From Ephydatia muelleri (taxonomy: Eukaryota > Porifera > Demospongiae > Spongillida > Spongillidae): a DNA stretch of 64,000 bases. Below are positions 29,359 through 44,300 of this stretch, in pieces. The stretch is from the NCBI GenBank assembly GCA_013339895.1, contig JABACO010000012.1, positions 4,764,789-4,828,788 on the forward strand, given 5' to 3'. The translations under genes and the position numbers were made by a program. A model generated the notes under the pieces. That model was given only the letters and a program-made list of their open reading frames with translations, did no database searches and was not told the DNA's origin. Numbering within the stretch: position 1 is the stretch's first letter; the number at the start of each line of letters is the position of its first letter.

Positions 29359-32300
29359 CTAAAATAAAAAGAATAAGAATGCATTTCAGTAAGAGAAATA
29401 TTACAGATCAATAACTGTGTATTACCCTTGTCTCTTGAACATATCTCAAACTTAATACTGCGCAACACACTGAAACTAACACACAATCCGGTTTCAATAG
29501 TGCGTATCATGAATTGATCTGCCGGGCTACTAGAGTTGCGTGACATTACAACTGCATGGGCATGAGTATGGACTATTGAAATACGAGATCGTTCCTGTGA
29601 AAACACATGTTTTTTTAAGATTTCCAATTTTCTGATATTCTAAAAGCCTGGAATGTCCACTACACTTACGCACTGAAAATCGGAGTATCTGTCATGGAGT
29701 TGCGAGGCGCTGAACTTTTAATTAGCCATACATATCAACGCGTGAGTTACATTTCTATTGCGCGTACTGAAAATTTGTACTAGGTCCCTTTTCGCAAAAA
29801 CGATCCCATATGTTCATTTATAATGCAAATCAGTACGATAATACAGAAATGTAATTGAATTAGCAAATGTTTAGTGTGCAACCCGGAACAAATGCAAACT
29901 TCATAACAGTTTATTTAATTTAATTATTTATTACTAAACATGTTTTTAAAAAATCATGCTTTGTAAAAGCTTCACCTGAATGTGTGATGCATGAATAAAT
30001 AATATGCAGAAGTTTCATTGTTCGCACAAATACTTTTTACTTGCACTGGTGTAAGTTTATCATTTCTCCACATGATGCGAATTGGTAAACTTATTATTAT
30101 TCAGTCATTATTGGTAATTCTATTCTATGCAACACTGTTTATTATGCATCTTTAAACTTAATGTTTATAATCTTTAAGGCTCAAACATCCCTGCAATTAA
30201 TCTGCAGAACAAGAGAAAAATGCCAATCACGAGACTGTATGTGGTATGCTCTGAAAGAGCTGCAATGCTTTAGTTTGATACAGGGAGGCTTGTGACGGCT
30301 GTATGGTTACTGATATAATGTGATACTTAGCAGTAGTCTAATTTTAATTAGTGGATCCTCAAATATCAGCATGATTATGGCAACATCAGTGCAGGAGGGT
30401 TTTGTGGAAGTGGAGTGCATTATTCTTATATGTACTTTTATAATGTTATTCTAAGGAAATTATTGTAATAGCACATGCATCAAGTTACACCTCTATAATA
30501 TCAATGGCAATGGAATGGATAAAAGTAGTTGAGGCTTGCTCTTTGCAAGGAGATGGCATGATAAATCGGTCAAATAAAAAGTGGCCAACTATGGTTGCCC
30601 TGGTCATCACTATTTTGTTGCCACTGAAAATGAGGAACCACAATGTTGAGAACATCGATGAAATCTAGTAATAAAGTGTCTTGTAAATTTTTAGCTAAGT
30701 TTAATGCTGCTTAGTTTCTTAAATCAGTATGATTGTTGCTCTTTATATAAATGTCATGGTTTTTATATGGTCATACAGTAACATCCTATTTGTAAAATGT
30801 ACAACCAACACAAAATTACTTTAATTTAACCTATGCAAGTTGCAAATGTGTATTCCATGAAACCACTCTATTTTGCTATTACAGTTTAACTGTGGCTAAC
30901 ATAACACAGTATTTATTAGCTATTGTCACTAGCAGTACAAAATATACATTATGTATTGGAAGGATTTTGTGTCTACATGAGTAGAAAAAGAATTTCATTT
31001 GTGCATGCACGATAGCATTGAGAAATTATACCAACATGTTGCTTATCCAAATACTCTGTTGTGCTACACAATCTTATAGCTTTCTACTTCAAATAACCTA
31101 AAATACATTTGAGCTGTGTTAAACAATTAGACACAATGTTATGGTAGGTTCATTCTAAATGCACAAATGTTATTGCTGGGGGAAAATTTAGTGCATAAAA
31201 TTGAGCTCTTCAGATATACGTGCACACCTCATGGCTATCTAGGCAACGCAAAATATGTGTAGGCAATTTATAACAATGGGTTAATAATGCTCACCTGAGC
31301 AGCTGACTCCAGCATCCTGAGAGTGGGTGCAATGGGTATTTCCAATTACAACATTATCATAGAAACACGACAGCAGTGATTGCTCAGTACCACTGCAAAC
31401 AACACCACTCAACAGAACTTGCCCACTTCCATAACCAAATATGGGATCACCATATGCTTTTGATTCACCTAAAATTTAAAATTATTTTCCTAAAGCACAG
31501 TCAGAGCTATGTACACCAATGTTCATCGAACAAGTCTTAAAACCTACCCTTATATCCCAGCTGTCTGCAAACAACTGATGCATCTACAGAGTCCCATATA
31601 TCACCGCAGACTGTTCCCCACTGATTGTTGTAGCATAATTCCACACGTCCTTGAGTAGCATTTGATCCAATTCCAACCAGACGAACATCTCCAGTAGTGC
31701 AAACTGTATGTTAGATAAAATCAAAGTCTACTTCAAAGATCTAGAATTTTTACACGCTAACCATTTACACATACAAATTCATTAATCCTTAATATACCAC
31801 AGACATGTACAGACCTCATGATGTAAACATAAACAGGTATTTAACAACAGAATCTTCGAATGGTCAAACACAAAAGACTTGTCAAATAGTTATGGATCTT
31901 GCATAAATCAAACTTGTTAAGATTGCAATGATGACAACCATGCTAACCGGATGAACAGGAGACCCCAACGTCATCATTGTGAGAACAACTAGAAGTGTCT
32001 GTGTTGTACAGACATTCTGTCAATGCTGACTCGGCACCACTGCAGGTAAAATCACTGTAAAGGATTTGTCCAGAGCCGCTACCAAAATATGCATTCTGAT
32101 ATGCAGATGATGTTCCTACATGTTCAATAAAAAGATCGAGGAGCTGATTACTGTTTTTTTTTTTAATAAGCAGGACATTACCATAGTACCCAAGTTGGTT
32201 ACAAACTACAATGGCTTCATTGATGTCCCACTGATTGTTGCACACAGTTCCCCATTGGTTATTCTTGCATATCTCGACTCGGCCTTGAGTGCTATTTGAT

Positions 32301-35300
32301 TGTGATCCAACAAGTCGAATAGCTCCAGAAAGGCAGGCTATAGTAATGAGGAGAATAAGCATGCTAATTATATTAGTGTACAATTGTATTAAAGACATAC
32401 AAGCAATTGTACAAGACACATTGAATCTACAGTACAATTAAATTCTATCTTGATATGGTGGAATTTGAACAGTGTGAGATCTAACAGGGCTGCAGGAGAC
32501 ATTCTGGCCAGATTGATTTAAATTCATCAGAACTGAGAGAGGGGGGGGGGGGGGGGGGGGGGGCACAAGGCTATATCCCCAAAGTTTTAGCCTCCCTCTC
32601 CCTTCCTCCACCCCCAATATTTTACGTACACATAATTACTCTGTACCCATATCGTTTGGCTGTTCATGCTGCATAAATGAGATTGGCCATTCACACATTC
32701 ACTAACACCAAATATAGGCCCGGTTCCATGTACACTGTCACTTAAATAACATGAGTACAGGTATATTCTCTATTGTAGTGATTAATTAACACTTTCAACA
32801 TCAGCATTGCAATGCAAACGAAGTTCAATGATCTTTTTTGCCATTTGAAGCCTCTTCTTCGAACAAGTGGTCGGTTCTGACAATGCAATGATGTGCACTG
32901 GTGAACATAGAGCAGATGTGCTATCAACTGTCAATGGGAGTGGATTTTGTAATTCCTGGAACCTTTTGTAATCCCCACTCTTAGTAAGCAACAATAACTT
33001 CAACCAAGCTTCTTCACAATTGTCTGTCACAACAGCTCCGAGTTTACTAGAAAACAAATCTGGGCAAAGGCAGGCCTTAATCTCTGTGGGATCAAATGCA
33101 GAGTGAGGCAGCAAAGTTGAAAAAAACGAAGAAAAGAGAAGGAAGACTCCTGTTGGATGCCTTAGAGGAAGAGGTGGAAATAGACATGTTTAAAAAGGTT
33201 TATAAGAGGAGACGCACCTGGAGTGTTGACTACATGTCTACAACATTGCTGCGGAAAGAAGGTCACTAGTTGGTGACAGAAGGGTAGATGTAAAGTTTTC
33301 ATCAAACATGTATCTACAGCATCACCCAAAAACTTCCTTCGAGCATAATCCTTTTCCAAAAAACCTGTTTATGTAATCATAACTTGAACTTCATGCATCT
33401 GTACCTCATGGTGAACCTTCTTTGGGATTTAGTGAGACAAGTTCAAATGACAAAAACTCTTATTGAAAAGCCTATTCTAGAGATTAAGTACAATGTGAGG
33501 TGGAGAGAAAGGAAATATGAAATGCAGGGATGTGTCAATATCAGATAAAGTAAGCAGCATTATCAAGTTGAGGATACCATTTTCAAGACAAGTCGAAATT
33601 GTTTACAACTTTAGTTCAGTGTACAACACATACAGTGTGCATGTGTTAATATTATGATGCACTCAATGGGTGCAATAATGCAATGCATACTGATGCATGG
33701 CAATAATACCAGGAATTAGACCTGATTTCATTGTGTGTAGCCTGCTGTTCTACAATGTAGTGACTATTACACAAACATTTACATAATTCAAATAGTGTTT
33801 CAAATAGTCATGCATTGTTTGGTTCTAGATATTTAACACACCCCTTATCTATACTGTTTTACTGTGGCATCTAAGACCCAAATTTTTTCTTTTCACAACA
33901 CACACTGTGGCTAGCTGCATGCTTAAACAAAACCTTGTAACATTAGAGTGTACTGAAACATAAAACATTGTGCTGGATAGATTTGTGCTAAATACAAGTA
34001 AATATCTCCTAAAAATTGATTACAATGCATTAGCAATTATTTTGCTAACCTGTTGAACATATCACTCCAGCATCTTGGCTATGGGTGCAGCTGGTTGATC
34101 CATTGTTACTGAAAGGACATGAAAGCAACGAAATTTCAGTTCCTGTACATCCAAGATCAGAAAGCAGAATTTGTCCTGTTCCCTGTCCAAAGTATGCATT
34201 GCTGTATGCTGTTGATGTCCCTTTAGCAGTCATGAGAATGTCTTAGACAATGTAAATAAAGCTAACAGCAGGCTTACCAAAGTATCCTAACTTATTGCAG
34301 ACAACAATAGCTTCATTGATGTCCCATGAGTTACTGCACACTGTTCCATATTGATTGTTGTAGCACATCTCCACCCTGCCTTGGCTCCCTGATGATCCAC
34401 TTCCAACCAAGCGAATAGTTCCAGATGTACAAACTAAAGGAGAATAAAGTATAAAAAAACATATTATGAATAATAGAAATGTACATTTTATGCAACTAAA
34501 TCTAATCTTATAAAAAGAGTGATGACTCTTGCAAAGGGCACAAATAACACAGCAGAAGTTCCAGGTATTTGCTTATAAGGCCTATTGACAAATGTGATAG
34601 AAACACATATTTAAATCTTTGCCATTGTGTTAATCCAATCACTAATTTTTGCGTCAGCATTCCCTGTATAAACTGTTTTTGCAGGTTGTAGATAAAGAGA
34701 GACCTTGCAGAATGCAATATATTTTGTCATTGAAATGTTTACAAGTCATACAATACTGATGTAGTGAAGTTCATCCTTTATATTGTATGGAGCATTTTAA
34801 ACACAGCAGGGAAGATTTGGACACAAATCTTAAATCTGTACATATATTTGTGCTACAATTAGGTCCTCAATGTATTATCCTGGGTTGAGTCCACTGTTAC
34901 AGACATCAAAAGATTTTAGCATGAGAAATGAAGAAATAACTCTGCCATAAGTATTAATTCTTAACCCATTGATGAATGTCATGCCACCTGAAACATCAGG
35001 CTAATTGTTTAGCAACGTTGAGATGAACCGTTCAATGTTGTCACATTTACATGATCTAAATAAGCCAACATATATGAACTCACTTGGTGCTGTGCATTAT
35101 TACTATCACCTTGATTAAATTATTTCATCATTACATGCAGACAATTGATGCTTATCGAGCATGTGTTACATAATCTATGCTGCATTTAATGGTTGGTAAC
35201 CAAAAACAATAATAAATGAGTAATTAAATACTTTTGCATGTATATTTCAACTTAGACAATCAAATTAATCTCTACACTGCTTATTATAACGTGTAGCACT

Positions 35301-38300
35301 GCATGGCAGTATATTTATGTTAGCATTGAAAAACAAAACAAACTATGCTGATGAAATATTTAAATAAAAACAAAACCTGATGAGCACTGGACTCCGACAT
35401 CATCGTTATGGGTACATGTTGTAAAACCAATAATACTGTTGCTGTGTGCACATGATAGAAGAGATGACTCTGTTCCAGAGCAGGCAAGACCAGTGAGTAG
35501 AATAGTTCCTGAACCTTGACCAAAATATGCATTTGCATATGGAGTGGAAGTACCTTAAAAAGGTAAAAAGACTATGTTATAAAATACCTTCATCTATTAC
35601 AATGTGCAGTATCACAAAACCACTTACCGTAATAACCAATCTGCGTGCACACAACAACTGCTTCATTAATGTCCCACAGATAATCACACACAGTCCCCCA
35701 CTGGTTGTTGTAACACATCTCAACTCGGCCTTGAGTACTCGAAAATCCAATACCAAGTAGACGGACACTTCCAGATGTACAAACTAACAGAAAAAGAGAT
35801 GGATAGAATTAATGCAAGTAGCTATAAAATCATCATTTATCTATAAAATCATCATTCAGGTATTGTAATGTTTCTTACCAGAAGGCTTTGCCTTACACAT
35901 GTACTTTAGCCATACTATCCCTTGATTAGCATTATGATTATAAAACTTGATGTGTGATTAATACATTTATTACCTGCAAAATGATATGTGCTATTAAATA
36001 TTTAATACAAAAATAGACAGGCACAATACAAAGTGCATGCACATTATCAGAAACTGCTGCATATAAACAGATTTCTTGTATGAGTATTTTGGACTTGATG
36101 AGCAAGTTACTCTGTCTAACAATACATACTTATGAACTCAAATTTGGCATTTCAGACATTTATGCTTTTTATATTGTCCTTGATGTGTCATGTATTTAAT
36201 CTTCAATATCATATGGCAGGTTCAATCACATTCTCTCAAAAATGCATAGATCACTGCATTTATGTGTAAAGAGCACATCTGAGCATTTCAATCCTAAATA
36301 CTAATAGTAAATGCAGTTAGGATGTCTTTTGCCATTTAGGGCTTAGGGTTTAATATTGAACAATAATATCCAAGAACATGTTTCTTAAACAGAAATTATC
36401 ATCCTAAAAATTAGTAGTGAAGATGTATAGCACTTACCAGATGAGCAGCTAACTGTAGCATCACTGCTATGAGAGCAGCTTGTGTATCCAATGATACTGT
36501 TGCTATGGCTACATGATAACAGTGATGCTTCTGTACCATAGCAGGTTACACCACTTAACAAAATGGTCCCAATTCCTTGTCCAAAATATGCATTTTGATA
36601 TGTTGAAGATGAACCTGAACATTGTTAGATCAGGATTACTATGTTCCATTGCTGTGTTTAATGAATTACCATAGTATCCAAGTCCATTGCAAACTACAAC
36701 AGCTTCATTGATGGTCCAGGTGTCACCACATATGGTTCCCCAGATGTTGTTATAGCACATCTCTACCCTGCCTTGGCTGCTGGTGGATCCATTTCCCACA
36801 AGACGTACACTTCCAGTAGTACAGGCTAAGCACAGGTTAGTACAATAAATTGATTTATTGAACAGCTACAAAGCTAATGTACAATTACACTTCCATAATT
36901 ATGAAGTTAGATTAATTGGAGCAATACAATTCCACATTCAGTAAATGAATAACATAGCTGCAGGAGCGTGAATCAACAACCTTTAATCTTTTTGCTTATA
37001 TTTGAATTCCGCTCACTGAAATGCCAGACTCAAAAAACCACTAACTTGTTGAACATGCCACACCGGCATCTAGAATGTGGCTGCAGTTGGTTGACCCAAT
37101 AATGCTGTTAGTAAATAAACAAGAGAGAAGTGATGTTTCTATTCCAGAACAGCCGAGACCAGAAAGCAAAATTAGACCAGTTCCCTGTCCAAAGTATGCA
37201 TTACTGTATGCTGTTGATGTCCCTGTACAAGATAAACAATGCATGTCTAAAGGAATTGTATTCCATTCAACAGCTTACCAGAGAATCCCAGTTTATGGCA
37301 CACAACAATTGCCTCATTTATGTCCCATGAGTGGCTGCATAGTGTTCCATAGCTGTTGTTGTAGCACATCTCAACTCTACCACGGCTACTTGAAGATCCA
37401 TATCCTACAAGACGAATATCTCCCGATATACAACCTAAACAGTAGGCAAAATGGCAAAATGAAACAATGATTCAGCCAGTTATGTTATAATTTTGGTCTT
37501 GGTGTATTTAGGTATATTTCATGATTGCAAATACATACCTTTACTCTAATAAACATTGCTAAAACTGATTTAGACACCACCAAGGAACTTAGTGTTTACA
37601 ATAAAATTGGGTTTTGTTATCAAATTCCTGCATTCATTTTCCTCAGATACTGTATCTTAGTTCCGCAAATGCTCATTGTTGTCCAAAAACTCCATATTCA
37701 TAAATTGGCTAATGATAAGAGCCTGCTCTGATAAGATAATGTTTGCTAGCATCTAATGCACCTGACAACATATTCATAATGAGGTGTGTGATACTTGAAC
37801 TAGAATTATAGATTCTCTGCTTAAATATCGTATCTAAATCAGTCATTCCCAAAATTTTTCACATGTGGTGGTCCTACATCCTTCAAGTAATACAATCTTG
37901 CAATGAATATTAGGCTAAATTTTGTATTGTGTCTTATGTACCATATTGATAACTATATATATTCATAAATTGTTTCCTCATCAAAACTGTATTTAGTACT
38001 AAAGCATTCATTTGAATTACAGGTAAGTAAGCACTTTGTAGAAGTGGGTATGATGTAAATTCAAAACCAAAACTTCTTGCGGAATAAGTGCTGTACATTA
38101 TTGAAATAACAGATATAGCAATACGCTTGACAATTGAATTATTATAAGTTATGTCTTTTTTCTTGATAAAGTAAAGTGACAAATACCATATAAAGAGACA
38201 TTTTAACATTACACTATAAATATAGAATGTAAGGATTGGTGGAAAGTGTAATTTTGCATATCTCTTTTACAGAACCAAAACCCTGAATGCCTTGCTTATA

Positions 38301-41300
38301 TTTAATATGTTAAAACTAATTTCCTTTGAAATTTTAATATTTACTGAAATAGAGGGAAACATGACATTAAATAGACTATTGAAATAGAAGGATAAATGAC
38401 ATTAAATAGATAGCTAGCAGTGCTGACAGGAAAATGATGAAGTGGCAACTTAACCTGTTGCACAACTGACTCCAGCATCATGATTATGAGTACAAGATGT
38501 TGAACCAATAACAGTGTTGCTGTATGCACATGATAAAAGAGATGATTCCGTTCCAGAGCAGGTAAGACCAGTGAGTAGAATATTTCCTGCTCCTTGACCA
38601 AAATATGCATTAGTGTATGGAACTGATGAGCCTTGAAGAAGATATATATAAAATACACACATGTAGCTGTACGCATGGGCAAAGAAGGTTTACCATTAAA
38701 TCCTAGTTGCTTGCATACAATGATTGCTTCATTAATGTCCCATAGGTTATCACACACAGTCCCCCACTGGTTGTTGTAGCACATCTCAACTCGGCCTTGA
38801 GTACTAGAAGATCCAATACCAAGTAGACGGACACTTCCAGTTGTACAAACTAACAGCAGGTATGAAAACACAAAAGGATTACAATTATTATATTAGATAT
38901 ATTTTCTCCTTGTATTGATACCTAAACCTAAAATAAGATCTATGAAGATTCCATTTATATAGGTTCCTGTTTTTGTCATCCATTGACACCAGTTAATACA
39001 TTCCTTATACATGTAATTACAGTACCAGATAACACTTGTTATACTTCTTTCTTCCAAATCAGTTTGTAATTGTCAATTTAACCACGTCAATAATGTTGTG
39101 CATGCAGACAAGTAACCAAAACTTGAATACCTTTTGTACTTATACTTTTAACATTCCCAATCCATTCTGCAAAACGGTGCAAGCACAGTGCATTAAATAT
39201 ATTGAAGTTAAACAAATGGTTACTATTAATCCTTCCTATGTTTTGAATCATAGCGTAATCAAAGCAACACATTTGTAAAATTGCACTGCAATTAATGAAA
39301 GTGTTTTACCGTGCATTCTATGTCTAAAATAATTGAAGCACAGTGATTGTAGTAATAAGACTGAACAATAATTTGTTACACATTTATAGTGACTGCATTT
39401 ATTAGTCTGAAATAATCAGTACTGCACAAAAGGTACTCTAACTGCACCTAACGTAGAAGAGACTGCAACAATGAGAAAATGTTTAATTTCATTGTGATTA
39501 TGTTACAAAATATTTTGGCATTGTATTAAAATTGTGCTGAATAACATTAATTGTGTATTATTTGAATTATAATACTATAATTTTAATTATAGTATAATTG
39601 TAATTACAATACTATATTAATATATCTGGAGTATTATCTGACAAAATAGGTCTCTTATAATTCCTCTAAATTTACAGGACAATCAAAATGTTCTAACAAA
39701 TAAGACTCTTTCTATTACTTTCAAGTTTTTGATATTCAAAAAACAGTTGCTGTCCTCTATGATTTTTATGCATCGAGGATGGTCTATCGTGGAGTTATGT
39801 GACACCACATTATCAGTTTCAATCCAAGCATTGTCGATACATAAGAATATTTTTGTCATCCTGGATGCCTCATACATGTTTTCATATTGTGGGGCATGCT
39901 CACTCACATTCCTTCAAACTTGGGTTGAACACACTATTTACATCTGCTAAACAAGTGTAACAGCTAAATGCAGTTGAATTTCACTAATGCTGTTCAACTA
40001 GTGCAATACAATTTAACGTTCAACACTAACATTCATAAACATTATAAGTAGGTTTCTTTAGCTGAAAAAATCTCGTTCAGCATTGTTCAGTTACAAAACA
40101 TCTTAGCAACAAAGACCGTCTTTACTATTAGTATCAATTTAATCGCTACTGTCTGATGATGACCTTCTTTCACATGATAGACAGTATGAATGTGTCATTT
40201 ATGACTGCAGTCATATAATACAAGCACAGAATACATTAGATGAAGTCACTGTCTATTTGATGACACTAAACCCAAGACGTTGTGATGGTCTTCAATATGG
40301 CTCTAATTTATACATTTTTATTTTATATGATATTCAGAAATCCACCCTGCAGATCAAGGTATTATTTCATTACGTATTTCCTATACTATTTAATCAATAG
40401 TAATGATGGTCATCTGATTTTCTAAACACTATTCTAATGAAGATGGAAATTCATAAAGGTCTTATGACGTTAAAATCAGCTATTTCCTCTTTCCCGAGTT
40501 CAACTATTGACAAAATCAAGTAGACATCACTTACCAGAGGAGCAACTAACTGTGGCGTCACTGCTATGAGAGCAGCTTGTGTATCCAATGAAAATATTGC
40601 TATGGCTGCATGATAACAGGGATGTTTCAGTACCATAGCAAGTTACACCACTTAGTAAAATAGCTCCAACTCCTTGTCCAAAATATGCATTTCCATATGT
40701 TGAAGTTGAACCTGAACATTGTTAGATCAGGATTATTGCATTCATTAGTGTGTACAAATGTATTACCATAGTATCCAAGTCCATTGCAAACTACAACAGC
40801 TTCATTGATGGTCCAGGTGTCACCACATATTGTTCCCCAGATGTTGTTATAGCACATCTCAACCCTGCCTTGGCTGCTGGTGGATCCATTTCCCACAAGA
40901 CGTGCACTTCCACTAGTACAGGCTATTGTGAACACAAATGATTCAAGATATGTAGCCAATGCATTGAAGTATTATAATGCAGTCACTAATATACTGGATA
41001 GTTAATGACATCTTAATCACAATGCTTTAATGATATGCAACAAGTTACTTGAATGGAAACTGCTTTTTATGACAACAGTTATGCGTATTTACAATTTATG
41101 TTTATATAATTTCTATACTACATGTGCCTGTTTTATAGAACACGTCGGAAATACAGTTCTTGCACAATTGCTACTCAGAAGGTATTTATAAGATATCAAA
41201 TAACATAAATGTTTAGTGACAGTTTTCATCATTCCTTTCCAAGCATTGACAATTTGGAGTTAAATACTATTATAGTTATGAAATTGCTACATCAATTGAA

Positions 41301-44300
41301 GCAGTCCAGTGTCCCTGGCTGTCTCCAACTTGTCACTGGGCTGTAAAATTCACGATGTGACAGGCAGAATGGCTGTTGGTCTTCGACTTGAAGTAACTCT
41401 GTGCAGACACACTCTTACCAGCATTGTGCTTCACCAGTTGGCCAGATTGGAAGCTGACAATTCAATGTAGATTGTCATAACCAATAGTTACAGATCACTG
41501 CTGCAGCGCCTTTCAGTGACTGTTCAATGGAGTAACACAGCCTATATGTGCAGATTGCTTCCCTTCCTCCCTCAATGTTGCTGTGCTTAAGGTTGTTGGT
41601 TACGGTTAGAGTTGGTGTTGGCATGCTATTTTTATTTAATCTTCACAATAATATTATTTTTCATCAAAATTACTACATTAAAAAATTATATGATACTTTA
41701 TTGATGTTCAGTGCATTAATTAATTAAAGGATTGAGATTCATGAAGGGACAATCATGTAATTCAATTTGACCTTTCAGAATGGTGCAGTGCATGGGTTTT
41801 GGTTTTGTCAAAACGATTATGAACTATTGCCTCTACAAGCCGTTTGCACATAAAGATCACTAAATGCCAACATTAACAAAAAAAAGGAAATAACAAAGAA
41901 AAGGAATAAAGCACATGACGGTGTTGTTGGCCATGGTGGGTTCATCAATCAAAGAGAGATATACAATTACAATCCGTGCTTTATTGAACAGCACTGTTAC
42001 ATGTAAAATTTCATTCTTTTATTACATCTGTATTTAAATCCTGTTCTGCATTAGCAGGTTTTAATGGCTAATGCGCATTACAACTCCTTTGGTCCTTTAA
42101 ATGAATATTACTATTAAGTTATGTTAGGAATGTCCTGACATGTAAGCAATTAAACCAAAGGCATGCAGTAACATTCTGTTGACTAAGTGCTAGCTTGCCA
42201 AATAAATTTATACTTTCAACACTTGGATTGAGTATGAAAAATCAACTGTCATACTGTTATTATAGCAAAGCTACTGTAATATCATTCTCTAAATAGAAAT
42301 CTATTTAGAAAACAGCATGCTTAGTGGTAAAAGGTACTAACTTGCTGAACACACAACACTTGCATCCTGGCTATGTACGCAGTTAGTTGAGCCAATGATA
42401 TTATTGCTGAAAGAGCAAGATAGCAGTGAAGTTTCAGTACCAGTACAGCCAAGACCAGAAAGCAGAATTTGTCCTGTTCCCTGTCCAAAGTAAGCATTGC
42501 TGTATGCTGTTGATGTCCCTGTTAGCAATAATGGGAAAGAAACCTCTTATACAAATCAAGAAATTCATAGACTTACCAAAAAACCCTAATTGGTTGCAAG
42601 CAACAACAGCTTCATTGGTATCCCATGTGTCACTGCACACTGTTCCATATTGATTGTTGTAGCACATCTCCACCCTGCCTTGGCTTACTGATGATCTACT
42701 TCCAACCAGGCGAATACTTCCAGATGCACAAACTAATTAATGATACAAGAATGATTAGTAATGATTGATATGCAATTTATTTCAATATTGTGAATCGTAA
42801 AAGATTTTAAAAACACTGGATAGTAACATACTTGCTACATGTAGAACATTGGAAGAAAAAAAACTAGAACTATCTACGTGCTTATTGAAAATAGTTAAGA
42901 GGGTGATTATTTACTGATACCCTTATAACACCATTACAGTGATTATTAAAATATACACAATGGTCATTCTTACAATGTGGTGGCAAGAAAGGTCACACAT
43001 TGTATATGCACAGTCTGATATATCCAAGGTGTGATATCACAATGATCCTAACATATCCATTAGTCCTTGAACTATATAGACTGTGGTTACATTCCCTACC
43101 ACATGGTTCAGATTATGGCACTGTCTTTAGTAGATGTTTCTATAACTTCTTGCAAGCAAAGGTGTAGGGTATAGATTCTCTGATTTAAATACAATTAGTT
43201 TATAATGCATTGGCAGTCACTGTACAAGACAATAAGAACATTCTATTTGGCAAAACTTGTGTGATATTGCTATAAAATGTGGCAGACCTCTCTATCTATT
43301 GAGCATACATAAATTTTCATTTTCAAATAGGTCTGTGTGATTTTTTCTTTTCACTCCCTCTTGTTACATTACCATTGAACCTTTGATATGCATTCCATCA
43401 CACCAACTTCTACAATTAGAATACTGTTATCTATCATGTTTCATTGAGCTTTGTTCATTGAATATTCAGTTTGAATGTAGAGATATATGAGAGACTTCCA
43501 ATGTACATGTCAATATTTTATTTCATCCTTCATTACTTAAATAGAATTATTACAACTTAATTATACACTGTATATTATGAGTTAGCCTGGATTTTATTTT
43601 AGCAAATCGTTTTAAAGAAGCAATACGTATAAATGGCGTGATATATGTATTATTGGGACTCAATATTCAATAAAAGTATCTATGTAAGTATTAGCATCAT
43701 ACATGTATTTGCCAAACAACGAAATTGAAATACTAATTGACATGTTTGCCAACCTGATGAGCACATGACTCCAGCATCATGGGTGTGGGAACATGTAGTT
43801 AAACCAATAAAAATATTGCTGTATGCACAGGAGAAGAGGGATGATTCTGTTCCAGTGCAGGTAAGACCAGTGAATAGAATAAGTCCTGCTCCTTGACCAA
43901 AGTATGCATTTGTATATGGAACCGATGAGCCTTGCAAGTGACAAAGATAGTCAAATTACATAATTATTATAAATAAGGCACTTACCATAATAACCTAGCT
44001 GCTTGCATATAATGATCGCTTCATTAATGTCCCATAGATTATCACATACAGTCCCCCACTGGTTGTTGTAACAAATCTCAACTCGGCCTTGAGTACTTGA
44101 AGATCCAATACCAAGTAGACGGATACTTCCAGATGTACAAACTAAAAAAGCAAATATTTGTGTACGTATCTTTGTGTGCCAATTATACTGTACTTCAATT
44201 TGGTGAAACAAGTTTATTACATTATAATTGATTAAATTATGCTCAATGAAACTTCAGCATGATATTTGCAGTGCACGAGTGCACGATCAATTTTGGCCTT

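Noticed and set aside
32782..33359. Nested gene in the SRCR19-SRCR20 intron
   Set aside because: ORFs lack recognisable domains and a consistent splice model; mentioned only within the intron entry.
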